Shown here: positions 8,490 through 16,882 of the stretch, in pieces | Numbering within the stretch: the stretch's first letter is position 1 | How the letters are laid out: every line of letters starts with the position of its first letter | Assembly (NCBI GenBank): GCA_934247115.1 | Contig: CAKQIY010000006.1 | Coordinates: forward strand, 30,736 to 94,735 | Length of the DNA stretch: 64,000 nucleotides | Reading direction: 5' to 3' | From: an uncultured Coprococcus sp. | Lineage (GTDB): Bacteria; Bacillota; Clostridia; Lachnospirales; Lachnospiraceae | Position numbers and translations under genes: made by a program | The notes under the pieces: generated by a model | The model's database searches: none | Told to the model about the DNA's origin: nothing | Seen by the model: the letters and a program-made list of their open reading frames with translations, nothing else

Positions 8490-11210
8490 TTACTCTCCCT
8501 TTCCAATAGAAAGGAATCCACTCTCATTGGTCTTAAGCAGGAAAGCAAGTCCGATATTCTTCTTACCTTCCTCTGTGGCCTTGTATATCTCTCCAGTCTC
8601 AACCAACGACTTAGCTATCGCCACAAGAACATCCTTGAACTGCATCATCTGTCTTCTGTCCTTAGAGCTCAGCTTGAATATGTACTGGTTCTTGGAGCTT
8701 ATGAGCAGTATGCTGAATGTATGCACATTGTCTTTTGAAGCTCTTATCGCTGAACCGATCATTCTTGAATTCGCAATTATTACTTCTGCATTCTCATCAG
8801 GCAGATACTCTGACACAATGAGCTTGTATATCTTGAGGTAATCCTGCTCCGCAGACGCGTTCACCGGCATCTCAGCAACAGCAAATTCTACCACCGAATC
8901 AGCCATCTTGATGGTTCCACCCTCGTCGTTGATTACTGCGTTGCATTCCTTAGGTACACAGAGTCTGAAGAACTTGTTCTCCACAACTTTCTGCCCCTTA
9001 GCCGGCTCTCTGAGAATAAGATCTACGTAATTCATCTCAAGCTTGTTCATGGCTACAATCGCTGACTCATCACCAGTCTCTGCCAGCTCTATAAGGGCAT
9101 CATACAGACTCCATATCTGCTGTGTTGTATCAGGAACCAGAGTTATAAGCTTCTCTATGGCTGGAACATAACCCATGCTGGCATTCTCAACATACAGCTT
9201 GATGGCCTCATCCTGTGACAAGCCCTTCTCGACCTTGTAGTTGATGACCTTGAAGAGGTTCTCCTTATCCCAATCATCATAATTTGCATTGAACGCTTTC
9301 TCAAAATACTTGATACTCTTAATCTCACCCTTGTAATTTTCCTGCTTCTCCTGAACCTGATATATTCTTCCAAGCTCATATCCCGCTCTGGCACTTCCAA
9401 GTCCAAGCGCCTCGAGATATGCCTTCTCGATCTCATATGGTGTAGCTATGTAGAATATCTGTCTCTGCTTCATCATAGCTATCTTTATGGCTGCAGACTC
9501 GCTTCCTGCCTCAACGGCACGCTCCCACTTATCTATCGCTGTCTGGAGATCCTCACCCTTGAGATCCTCAAGATCCTTGATATAGCCTTCAGCCTCCTGT
9601 ATACCATTCTCACGGGCCTTCTTGAAGTAAGCAAGAGCCCTGCCTCCATCTCTCTTGGTCCTGAGGAGTCCATAATAGTATATTCTTCCAAGATAGAATG
9701 CCACTCTCTTGTGTCCAAGACGTTCTGCATTCTCATACCAGTTGACCGCCTTCACATAATCCTTAAGCTGCTGGTCATATACGATTCCAAGAAGGAATGC
9801 AAGCTCAGGATCCTTGGTAGCCTCAAACAACTGCTTTGCATAACTTATAGTCTTCTCTACGTCACGATACGGGCTGTCCTCATCGTAATAAAGTTCTATA
9901 AGAAGATAACTTGCTTTTATACTTCCAAGCTTAAGTGCCTGCTTTGCAGCACGCATGGCACCCTCGTAATCCTCAAGATAGTAGCAGTATATCGCTTCAT
10001 TATAATACTGCATGTCCTTTCTGTTGGCACTGTGCTCACTTGCAAGTGTAGGATCAACGAAAGCAAATGAATTGGCAGTCTCGAATATGATCTCCTCATA
10101 CTGCTCTATGATCTCCATAGTCGCACATACAAATCTCATACATGCAAGTCGTCTACCGTGATAGAATGCAAACGATACGATGCCCTTCTCCATATCCTTG
10201 TGATAATAGGTTGTACATATACCATCTGCATACTCCGTAACGTATGCCTTCAGCTGAAGTTCCTCGTCAAATGCGTCATTACAATATCTGAGATAATTCT
10301 CAAGAGTCATCTTGGAATCCTTAGGAACACTATCATAGTAAACATACATGGCAAAATCCTTGTATGTAAGACTTGGTGCGTAATATTCCTCACCTGTAGC
10401 TTCATTAATAGTCTTTACCCAGCCCTTAGGAAGCTTGTGGATAAATCCCTCCACCTGATCATGAACATATGTATACTGATACTGCAGACGTGAAGCTTCT
10501 ATCACCTTGTAACGAGGCTCCTTGCCCTTTGCCTTTCTGGCTTCGGCAATATCAGTGTACAGTTTATCCTTCTCCTCGAACTCAAGACTATCCCCATGAG
10601 TACTCATGTACTCAACTCTCTCATATGAAGCCTTAGCCTTGGCATCGCCGGTATCCGCCAGCTTCTTATACCACATCATAGCCTTCTCGAGATCTACAGG
10701 AACTACATAATCACTTTTGTTGCCATATTCATCAACGCGATTCAGTCCGCTCTCATATATAGAACCAAGGCTCATATATGCCGCCTTTATCCCATAGTCC
10801 GTAGCTGCCTGTTCATAATACTTGATAGCTTTGGAGAAGTTCTGAACCTCAAGAAGCATCTTAGCCAGCTTAAATATGACATCACCATCATGATTCTGGT
10901 TCACATACTTCTCGTAGTACTTTGTCGCCTTGTTAAGATCCACGTCTATAACAGCATTGCGATATTTACCCTTCTCATAGAATTCTGCCAAAGCAAGAAG
11001 TGCGTCATCCCCATATGTCTTATACTGTGCGTCCATGATTCCTATGTCCGCAACCTGTTCCAATATATTGACCGATTCCTCGGCATCTCCATTATCCATA
11101 AGGTTCATGGCCTTATTAAACTGAAGTTCTACATTGTTCACAGGTTCACGCCTTTTGGAAAATCTGGACACAAACGGTATCTTCTTTAATAATCCGTCAA
11201 AAAATCCCAT
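8490..11210 (-). CDS. Sel1/TPR-like repeat protein
   Basis: About 906 residues from the ATG at 11208-11210, preceded by GGAGGAGCAGGAT; an in-frame TTG at 11228 overlaps that site and is unlikely. There is no signal peptide. Sel1-like repeats run through residues 40-240 and 390-720, for example LLALAEFYEKGKYRNAV, AYMSLGSIYESGLNRVD, AFYLGRIYYYGLLRTKRDG and AGYELGRIYQVQEK. The N-terminus MGFFDGLLKKIPFVSRFSKRR could bind a membrane peripherally. The last 180 residues form a separate non-repeat domain starting at EPAKGQKVVENKFFRLCVP. Such repeats scaffold protein-protein contacts. The partner is unknown, and the gene is monocistronic by its own promoter and terminator. Confidence 0.85.
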   Translation of the reverse strand: MGFFDGLLKKIPFVSRFSKRREPVNNVELQFNKAMNLMDNGDAEESVNILEQVADIGIMDAQYKTYGDDALLALAEFYEKGKYRNAVIDVDLNKATKYYEKYVNQNHDGDVIFKLAKMLLEVQNFSKAIKYYEQAATDYGIKAAYMSLGSIYESGLNRVDEYGNKSDYVVPVDLEKAMMWYKKLADTGDAKAKASYERVEYMSTHGDSLEFEEKDKLYTDIAEARKAKGKEPRYKVIEASRLQYQYTYVHDQVEGFIHKLPKGWVKTINEATGEEYYAPSLTYKDFAMYVYYDSVPKDSKMTLENYLRYCNDAFDEELQLKAYVTEYADGICTTYYHKDMEKGIVSFAFYHGRRLACMRFVCATMEIIEQYEEIIFETANSFAFVDPTLASEHSANRKDMQYYNEAIYCYYLEDYEGAMRAAKQALKLGSIKASYLLIELYYDEDSPYRDVEKTISYAKQLFEATKDPELAFLLGIVYDQQLKDYVKAVNWYENAERLGHKRVAFYLGRIYYYGLLRTKRDGGRALAYFKKARENGIQEAEGYIKDLEDLKGEDLQTAIDKWERAVEAGSESAAIKIAMMKQRQIFYIATPYEIEKAYLEALGLGSARAGYELGRIYQVQEKQENYKGEIKSIKYFEKAFNANYDDWDKENLFKVINYKVEKGLSQDEAIKLYVENASMGYVPAIEKLITLVPDTTQQIWSLYDALIELAETGDESAIVAMNKLEMNYVDLILREPAKGQKVVENKFFRLCVPKECNAVINDEGGTIKMADSVVEFAVAEMPVNASAEQDYLKIYKLIVSEYLPDENAEVIIANSRMIGSAIRASKDNVHTFSILLISSKNQYIFKLSSKDRRQMMQFKDVLVAIAKSLVETGEIYKATEEGKKNIGLAFLLKTNESGFLSIGKGE

Positions 11211-11246
11211 ATCCTGCTCCTCCGACAAATGTCCATTGATAGATTT

Positions 11247-11275
11247 ATTCTACCACAACCACCTCACCGGTGCAA
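11247..11275 (-). promoter_or_regulatory. Promoter of the Sel1-repeat gene
   Basis: TTGCAC (11270-11275), a 17-nt spacer and TAGAAT (11247-11252) lie on the minus strand about 37 nt upstream of the start codon. Confidence 0.7.
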
Positions 11276-11342
11276 TAAATTTACCAATTTATCATATGCG
11301 ATTCCCCTGTAATTCCGTCAAACAGAGCCATCCGTTCCGGAA

Positions 11343-11600
11343 TTATTTATTCTTAGTAAGGTATTCTGAAAGTGCATTCACTGCAGCTTCCTCATCTGCA
11401 CCATCAGCAACGATGGTGAGCTCTGTTCCATTGGCAAAATCCATGCTCATCATACCCATTATGCTCTTGGCATTGATTCTCTTATCGCCTGTTACAAGAT
11501 GCACTTTGCTCTCATACTGGCTTGCCACCTGTACAAGTACTGCAACAGGTCTTTCCTCTACTTCTCCCATCATTGATACAACAACTGTCTTTTCGATCAT
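11343..11600 (-). CDS. HPr-family protein lacking His15 (Crh-like)
   Basis: 85 residues that align without gaps to HPr. KSIMGMMSM places Ser46, the HPr kinase site, at position 46. At the PTS phosphorylation site HPr has GxHARP; here the segment is GEVEERP, so His15 is Glu15 and Gly13 is also changed. It therefore cannot carry phosphate in the PTS relay. Bacillus Crh, which has Gln15 and lies next to whiA (yvcL), is the closest precedent: phosphorylated on Ser46, it acts as a CcpA co-regulator. The gene directly follows whiA, and hprK is 4 kb upstream on the same strand. A regulatory rather than transport role is inferred. Confidence 0.88.
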   Translation of the reverse strand: MIEKTVVVSMMGEVEERPVAVLVQVASQYESKVHLVTGDKRINAKSIMGMMSMDFANGTELTIVADGADEEAAVNALSEYLTKNK

Positions 11601-11617
11601 TACAACCTCCTCGGGCG

Positions 11618-12568
11618 TTAGCAGCCCCGCATTTCTTCTGCGATTTCACTTATTTTTCTTAATCTATGATTAACCCCCGATTTGCCTATCGGTGGAGTCA
11701 TCATCTCACCTAATTCCTTCAGAGATGCATCTTCATTCTCAAGCCTGGCCACCGCCAGCTCCTGAAGATTCTCAGGGAGGAAATCAATCCCTTTTGTCTG
11801 TATTATGTAATTAATATCATTCACCTGCTTGACCGCCGCACTCACTGTTTTATTGAGATTGGCCGCTTCGCAGTTCACCCTGCGGTTTATCTTGTTACGT
11901 ATATCCTTTTTGATACGTATATTCTCCATATTCATGAGTGATATATGTGCGCCCATGATGCCAAGCATCTCAACTATCATCTCACCATCCTTAAGATATA
12001 CGACATGATACTTCTTCCGCTGTATTATCCTCGATACTATTCCAAATCCGTTTATGATCTCCTGGATGAATTCCGCGCGCCCCCTGTTGTCACACACGAT
12101 CTCCAGATGATAGCCCTTATTGGGATCGCTGATAGAACCTGAGGTCATAAATACGCCCTTGACATATGCTCTTCTACAGCAATCCTGCATCACATCGAGC
12201 CTGCTGACCTTCATGGTCTGGCAGTAATTGCGTCCAGGCACAATCTTCTCACTCTCTATCTTCAGGGTTAGCAGTATATTGCTAACCATCTCCGGAGAAC
12301 TGATCTCCATTTTATATATTCTGCTGTTTGTTCCGGTTCTCCTTACACTGGAATCCGGTATATATCTGAACAGACGCTTTATGAGCGTCGCTATCTCTCT
12401 CGCTATTACGCTTCTCTCTGTGACTATGACCAATGCAACCGGCTTTCCGCCCCAGTATCTGACATATGCCACCATAGAGATCATCGCTGCAAGCTCTGCG
12501 ATCTGGCAGTGTCTCGCACCAGACACACTCCCTGATAATTCAGCCTTTACATCAGAAGAAAATGACAT
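11618..12568 (-). CDS. whiA: WhiA-family DNA-binding regulator
   Basis: 316 residues from the ATG at 12566-12568, preceded by AGGTGGGAAT. The protein begins MSFSSDVKAELSG, typical of WhiA. The N-terminal two-thirds is a degenerate LAGLIDADG homing-endonuclease fold (RRAYVKGVFMTSGSISDPNKGYHLE). The C-terminus is a helix-turn-helix with ELAVARLENEDASLKELGEMM and PPIGKSGVNHRLRKI. In Bacillus WhiA affects cell division and chromosome segregation; in Streptomyces it controls sporulation. It lies 25 nt downstream of rapZ and 17 nt upstream of the HPr-like gene, the common Firmicutes order, although yvcK between rapZ and whiA is missing here. Confidence 0.95.
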   Translation of the reverse strand: MSFSSDVKAELSGSVSGARHCQIAELAAMISMVAYVRYWGGKPVALVIVTERSVIAREIATLIKRLFRYIPDSSVRRTGTNSRIYKMEISSPEMVSNILLTLKIESEKIVPGRNYCQTMKVSRLDVMQDCCRRAYVKGVFMTSGSISDPNKGYHLEIVCDNRGRAEFIQEIINGFGIVSRIIQRKKYHVVYLKDGEMIVEMLGIMGAHISLMNMENIRIKKDIRNKINRRVNCEAANLNKTVSAAVKQVNDINYIIQTKGIDFLPENLQELAVARLENEDASLKELGEMMTPPIGKSGVNHRLRKISEIAEEMRGC

Positions 12569-12593
12569 ATTCCCACCTACTATCAATACTCAA

Positions 12594-13472
12594 TTATAGC
12601 TTTTTCACTACAGAATCCTTCGCTATGTCCCTGTGCAGTATTCTCACTGTATATGGGGACTTCTGAAGCCTGTCATAAACTGCATTGGCAATGGTTACTG
12701 AGCGGTGCTTACCACCTGTACATCCTATCGATATAACAAGCTGATTCTTTCCTTCTTTGATATAATTCGGTATAAGAAAAGTTATCAGATCTATAAACTT
12801 ATCCAGGAACTGCGGACCTTCTTTACAGTTCATAACATAGTCCTGTATGACCTTGTCATTACCAGTCTTCTCCCTGAGTTCCAAATCATAATATGGATTA
12901 GGCAGAAATCTAACATCCTGTACTATATCCGAGTCTCTCGGTATTCCGTATTTGAAGCCAAAAGACATTATGGTCACTATAAAGTTGCCGTAATCTTCAT
13001 TCTGTACAAATATCTTATCCAGCTCAGCTTTGAATTCCCTGACCAGAAGATTGGTAGTATCTATTATATAGTCCGCCTCTTCCTTGAGAAATTCTATGAG
13101 TTTTCTTTCCTTCTTTATTCCATCTATTATTCTTCCGCCCTTGACTGAAAGGGGATGATTTCTTCTCGTCTCCTTGTATCGCTTGACAAGGGTCGCATCA
13201 GAGCACTCTATAAACAGAATCTCGTACTGCATTCCCTCTCTCTTTATCTCATCGAGACAGGAATTGAGCTGAGTAAGAGCCCTTCCACTTCTTATATCCA
13301 CACTTATTGCAACATCATCGACCTGTATCTGTGCATCATATGCAATTTCGGCAAATCTTTTTATAAGCTGAATCGGGAGATTATCTACACAGAAAAACCC
13401 AGCATCCTCCAGCGTCTTAAGCGCTGTTGCCTTTCCCGCTCCACTCATACCTGTCACAATAACGAATCTCAT
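12594..13472 (-). CDS. rapZ: RapZ/YvcJ-family P-loop nucleotide-binding protein
   Basis: 292 residues, full length. The N-terminus carries Walker A GMSGAGKA (8-15) followed by TALKTLEDAGFFCVDNLP, a RapZ hallmark. The C-terminal domain contains SFGFKYGIPRDSDIVQDVRFLPNP and the invariant GCTGGKHRSV. In E. coli RapZ regulates glucosamine-6-phosphate synthase through GlmY/GlmZ RNA. In Firmicutes YvcJ binds and hydrolyses GTP/ATP, and its link to metabolism is less clear. It sits 30 nt downstream of murB, consistent with coordination of cell-wall precursor supply. Confidence 0.95.
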   Translation of the reverse strand: MRFVIVTGMSGAGKATALKTLEDAGFFCVDNLPIQLIKRFAEIAYDAQIQVDDVAISVDIRSGRALTQLNSCLDEIKREGMQYEILFIECSDATLVKRYKETRRNHPLSVKGGRIIDGIKKERKLIEFLKEEADYIIDTTNLLVREFKAELDKIFVQNEDYGNFIVTIMSFGFKYGIPRDSDIVQDVRFLPNPYYDLELREKTGNDKVIQDYVMNCKEGPQFLDKFIDLITFLIPNYIKEGKNQLVISIGCTGGKHRSVTIANAVYDRLQKSPYTVRILHRDIAKDSVVKKL

Positions 13473-13502
13473 AGTTTCTGTTCTCCTAAATATATGACCT
13501 TA

Positions 13503-14438
13503 TCAGAACTGTCCCAGCAGTCTGACCTCTGTTTCCAGTTCTACTTCGAATTCTTCCCTGACTTTATCCTGCACATCACGAATAAGCGTCATCACATCAC
13601 TTGCAGTTGCACCACCTCTGTTGACTACAAATCCACAATGCTTTTCTGACACCTGAGCTCCCCCGACTGAATACCCTCTGAGTCCGGCATCCATTATGAG
13701 TTTGCCTGCAAAATATCCCTCCGGGCGCTTGAATGTCGACCCCGCAGACGGATATTCCAATGGCTGCTTTGAACGTCTCGCCTCAGCCAGTTCATTCATT
13801 CTGGAATCAATTTCATCCAGATTTCCTTCTGCAAGCTTCATCATTACCTCAAGAACCACAAGTCCGCGCTCTCCGATCACACTGTGTCTGTACGAGAAAT
13901 CCATCTCATCCACAGAAAGATCATACACTCTGCCATCTGTATCCATGGCGCGCACACTGACAACAACATCTTTCATCTCTCCACCATATGCTCCCGCATT
14001 CATGTACACGGCTCCTCCTATGGTTCCTGGAATTCCAGACGCAAATTCCAAACCTGTAAGAGAGTTATCCCTTGCGAGTCTGCCCACCTTGGTCAGCATA
14101 GCTCCCGCCTGGGCCCTGATCACCCCATCATGGATATCGACGCCATTCATATTATCAGCTATATTGATGATCATTCCTCTGTATCCTTCATCTGACACAA
14201 GAAGATTACTGCCATTTCCAAGTATAAAATATGGAATATTCTCCATTCTTCCCAGTGATATGAGCGCTGGAATCTGCTCCACATCCACTGGTCTGACGAA
14301 ATAATCTGCCGGTCCACCAACTCTGAACGTCGTATGTCTGGCCATGGGTTCATCGGCAGCCACATTGTCCGCTCCGACTATGTCTGCGATTCTGCTCAAT
14401 ATATTTTCTTTCACTGTAATATCTGTAATATTCGACAT
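13503..14438 (-). CDS. murB: UDP-N-acetylenolpyruvoylglucosamine reductase
   Basis: 311 residues. MurB uses FAD and NADPH to reduce UDP-GlcNAc-enolpyruvate to UDP-MurNAc, the second committed step of peptidoglycan synthesis. The FAD domain has HTTFRVGGPADYFVRP, ILGNGSNLLVSDEGY and GLEFASGIPGTIGGAVYMNAG. The substrate domain has SAGSTFKRPEGYFAGKLI with the catalytic Ser, and SEKHCGFVVNRGGATA. The length and the GSTFKRP form match the Gram-positive (type II) MurB. It is the first gene of murB-rapZ-whiA-HPr-like. Confidence 0.96.
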   Translation of the reverse strand: MSNITDITVKENILSRIADIVGADNVAADEPMARHTTFRVGGPADYFVRPVDVEQIPALISLGRMENIPYFILGNGSNLLVSDEGYRGMIINIADNMNGVDIHDGVIRAQAGAMLTKVGRLARDNSLTGLEFASGIPGTIGGAVYMNAGAYGGEMKDVVVSVRAMDTDGRVYDLSVDEMDFSYRHSVIGERGLVVLEVMMKLAEGNLDEIDSRMNELAEARRSKQPLEYPSAGSTFKRPEGYFAGKLIMDAGLRGYSVGGAQVSEKHCGFVVNRGGATASDVMTLIRDVQDKVREEFEVELETEVRLLGQF

Positions 14439-14545
14439 GCATACCTCTAGTATCTTATCTATAAATCTTATTCTTTTATTCCTTTATTATACAAAAAGCG
14501 AAAGCATTCTCCCCTTTCTAATCCGGGAAACTGCTTTCTAACTGT

Positions 14546-14593
14546 ATAAAAAAGTCTTTAATGCTGATGTTTTCATCATACATTAAAGACTTT
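14546..14593 (-). terminator. Intrinsic terminator of the glucokinase gene
   Basis: A 13-bp stem (14551-14563 with 14581-14593), with an inner TGATG/CATCA helix capped by a TTTT loop, is followed on the minus strand by a T-rich tail. It lies about 110 nt after the glucokinase stop, and could also act on the plus strand. Confidence 0.85.
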
Positions 14594-14701
14594 TATAATT
14601 CAATATTAAAAATAAATAGAAATTCCATTACTTTTCAAATTGCTTTGGATAATTTCACAAAAACTACTGGTAAATTTTACCTATAAACATTTTGCATATT
14701 T

Positions 14702-15643
14702 CTATTTCGACAATATACTGCACGCTGCGCCATAGATTCCAGCATCGTTTCCAAGCTGAGCAAGTGCAAAGCTTGTACTCCTGCATGCATGGAACGCATA
14801 ATGTACAAAGTACTTCTGCACTGAATCCGTGAGTATTGCGCCTGCCTTAGACACGCCTCCACCTATGACGAATATCTCAGGATCCACAACACATGCGATC
14901 TGTGCAAGTGCTCTTCCGAGTATACGAGCCTGAGTGTCAACAATCTCTGCTGCCAGTTCATCTCCGGCCTTGGCTGCATCAAATACATCCTTTGCAGTAA
15001 CTTCTGACATCTCCCTAAGCACGGACGCCTTGTCTGATGCTGCCATTGCCCTCCCGGCAAGTCTTACAACTCCTGTTGCTGATGTATACTGCTCAAGGCA
15101 GCCCTTGTTGCCACATCCACATGTCTCCGTCTCTGAATCGTCAACACATATATGTCCGATCTCACCACCGGCACCATTTACGCCAAAGAGCATCTTACCA
15201 TTAAGGATGATACCTCCTCCAACTCCTGTTCCAAGTGTTACCATAACAAGATTGCTGTGACCCTTTCCACCGCCCTGCCACATCTCACCGAGTGCAGCTA
15301 CATTGGCATCATTTCCTGCCTTTACAGGGAATCCAACCAGTGCTTTGAGCTCATCCTCAACATTGATTATCCCCCATCCAAGGTTTACGCACCTGAGAAC
15401 CGTGCCATCCTCCTTAACAGGTCCCGGAACACCTATTCCTACTCCCGTCACATCAGCACTATCGATGTTCTTCTCTGCGGTCTTGGCTTTTATAGAATCA
15501 GCGATGTCAGGAAGAACATACTTGCCATTCTCCTGTGTGCGGGTCTTGATCTCCCATTTGTCGAGAAGCTCACCCTCAACTGTAAAAAGTCCCATCTTTA
15601 CTGTTGTTCCTCCAACATCAACTCCAAATACATACTTTGACAT
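14702..15643 (-). CDS. glcK: ROK-family glucokinase
   Basis: 313 residues. The N-terminal phosphate loop is FGVDVGGTTVKMGLF. ROK signatures follow: VGIGVPGPV, GNDANVAALGE, TLGTGVGGGII and the sugar-contacting GGEIGHICVDD. The zinc-binding CGCGNKGCLEQY is the ROK hallmark. It phosphorylates cytosolic glucose with ATP to glucose-6-phosphate. ROK proteins that are transcriptional repressors carry an N-terminal HTH, absent here, so an enzyme is the better reading. AAGGAG precedes the ATG. The gene follows hprK by 57 nt, linking glucose entry with carbon-catabolite signalling. Confidence 0.94.
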   Translation of the reverse strand: MSKYVFGVDVGGTTVKMGLFTVEGELLDKWEIKTRTQENGKYVLPDIADSIKAKTAEKNIDSADVTGVGIGVPGPVKEDGTVLRCVNLGWGIINVEDELKALVGFPVKAGNDANVAALGEMWQGGGKGHSNLVMVTLGTGVGGGIILNGKMLFGVNGAGGEIGHICVDDSETETCGCGNKGCLEQYTSATGVVRLAGRAMAASDKASVLREMSEVTAKDVFDAAKAGDELAAEIVDTQARILGRALAQIACVVDPEIFVIGGGVSKAGAILTDSVQKYFVHYAFHACRSTSFALAQLGNDAGIYGAACSILSK

Positions 15644-15700
15644 GATTCTTTCTCCTTCCGTCTACTCCACTTTTATTATAAGGCCGGTATGCTCATACTA

Positions 15701-16651
15701 CTACTTGTCTGAGCCGCCGCCATTGCCCTTCATGATATTCTGGGTCACTCTGTTGTAAAGCTCCTGGGCTGCATTGTAGCCCATCTTCTTCTGTCTGTGG
15801 TTTACCGCAGCAGATTCAACTATAATAGCAATATTTCTTCCCGGTCTGATAGGGATATTGTGTGACACAACCTTATTGCCAAGGAATTCTATATAATTAT
15901 CCTCAAGGCCAAGTCTGTCATACTCCGTATCTTTGCTCCACTCTTCCAGATTGATAACCAGATCTATATTCTGATCTATCTTAACACACTCTACACCAAA
16001 TAATGATTTTACATCTATGATACCGATACCTCTCAGCTCGATAAAGTGTCTTGTTATATCAGGCGCACGTCCTACAAGTGTTGCATCACTGACCTTCTTG
16101 ATCTCTACAACATCATCCGCAACAAGTCTGTGTCCACGCTTAAGCAGCTCAAGCGCAGCCTCTGATTTACCTATACCACTCTCACCCATAATGAGTACAC
16201 CTTCGCCGTATACATCAACAAGGACTGCATGTACCGAGATTCTTGGAGCAAGCTCCACATGAAGCCATCTGTCAACCTCATGTACAAATGCAGATGTAAC
16301 TGCATCTGATGTAAGCACAGGCACTCCATGCTTCTTGGCCATCTCTATGATAAACGGATATGGCTCCAGACCTCTGCAGAATATAAGACATGGTGGCTTG
16401 TATGAAAAGAACTCATCCATGATCCGCTTATTCTCTTCCTCCGTATGCATAGCCGCTACATATGCATGCTCTACATTACCACATATCTGAATTCTTCCTG
16501 CATCGAAGTGCTCAAAGAAGCCGCCGAACTGAACCGCCGGTCTGTTCATGCCGGGATCCTGTATCAGTATCTTGTCCGTATCGATCTCCGGTGTGTGGTT
16601 CTTCAGATCCATTTTCTCAATAAGCTGTGTAACCGTAACACTATATACCAT
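15701..16651 (-). CDS. hprK: HPr kinase/phosphorylase
   Basis: 316 residues from the ATG at 16649-16651 after AGGGTGG; family members typically begin near this MVYSVTVTQLIEK. The N-terminal domain is followed by the kinase domain with Walker A GESGIGKSEAALELLKRGH and LVADDVVEIKKV. The HprK signature near the end reads RGIGIIDVKSLFGVECV. The enzyme phosphorylates HPr or Crh on Ser46 using ATP or PPi and also dephosphorylates it, which sets carbon catabolite repression in Firmicutes. The only HPr-like gene in this window is the His15-lacking one at 11343-11600. Confidence 0.96.
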   Translation of the reverse strand: MVYSVTVTQLIEKMDLKNHTPEIDTDKILIQDPGMNRPAVQFGGFFEHFDAGRIQICGNVEHAYVAAMHTEEENKRIMDEFFSYKPPCLIFCRGLEPYPFIIEMAKKHGVPVLTSDAVTSAFVHEVDRWLHVELAPRISVHAVLVDVYGEGVLIMGESGIGKSEAALELLKRGHRLVADDVVEIKKVSDATLVGRAPDITRHFIELRGIGIIDVKSLFGVECVKIDQNIDLVINLEEWSKDTEYDRLGLEDNYIEFLGNKVVSHNIPIRPGRNIAIIVESAAVNHRQKKMGYNAAQELYNRVTQNIMKGNGGGSDK

Positions 16652-16740
16652 ATCCACCCTCTGTGACGCCTGTCCAGGCATCAGCTTCCTTTCTATAAAC
16701 ATACATGGTCATGCCCTTTTTCAAGGCATTTATAATATTA

Positions 16741-16770
16741 ATTATACTTTTCATCGTTCTGTATTGTCAA
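16741..16770 (-). promoter_or_regulatory. Promoter of hprK
   Basis: TTGACA (16765-16770), an 18-nt spacer and TATAAT (16741-16746), both perfect boxes on the minus strand. The transcript would have an untranslated leader of about 85 nt before the hprK start. Confidence 0.88.
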
Positions 16771-16826
16771 GCAAACCCTATCGAATTATCCCATTAAAAA
16801 GAACTGTATCAATCGTCTTTTTCCAG

Positions 16827-16856
16827 ATGACATTATCTCCTGTATGGTGATATACT
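16827..16856 (+). promoter_or_regulatory. Promoter of uvrC
   Basis: ATGACA (16827-16832), an 18-nt spacer and TATACT (16851-16856), 26 nt upstream of the uvrC ATG. It diverges from the hprK promoter in the same intergenic region. Confidence 0.65.
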
Positions 16857-16882
16857 TATTTAAGATTTTTGAGGTGATTATA

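Noticed and set aside
11311..11344. AATTCCG/CGGAATT repeat as terminator of the HPr-like gene
   Set aside because: The arms are separated by about 20 nt, one overlaps the stop codon and no U-run follows; termination here cannot be supported.
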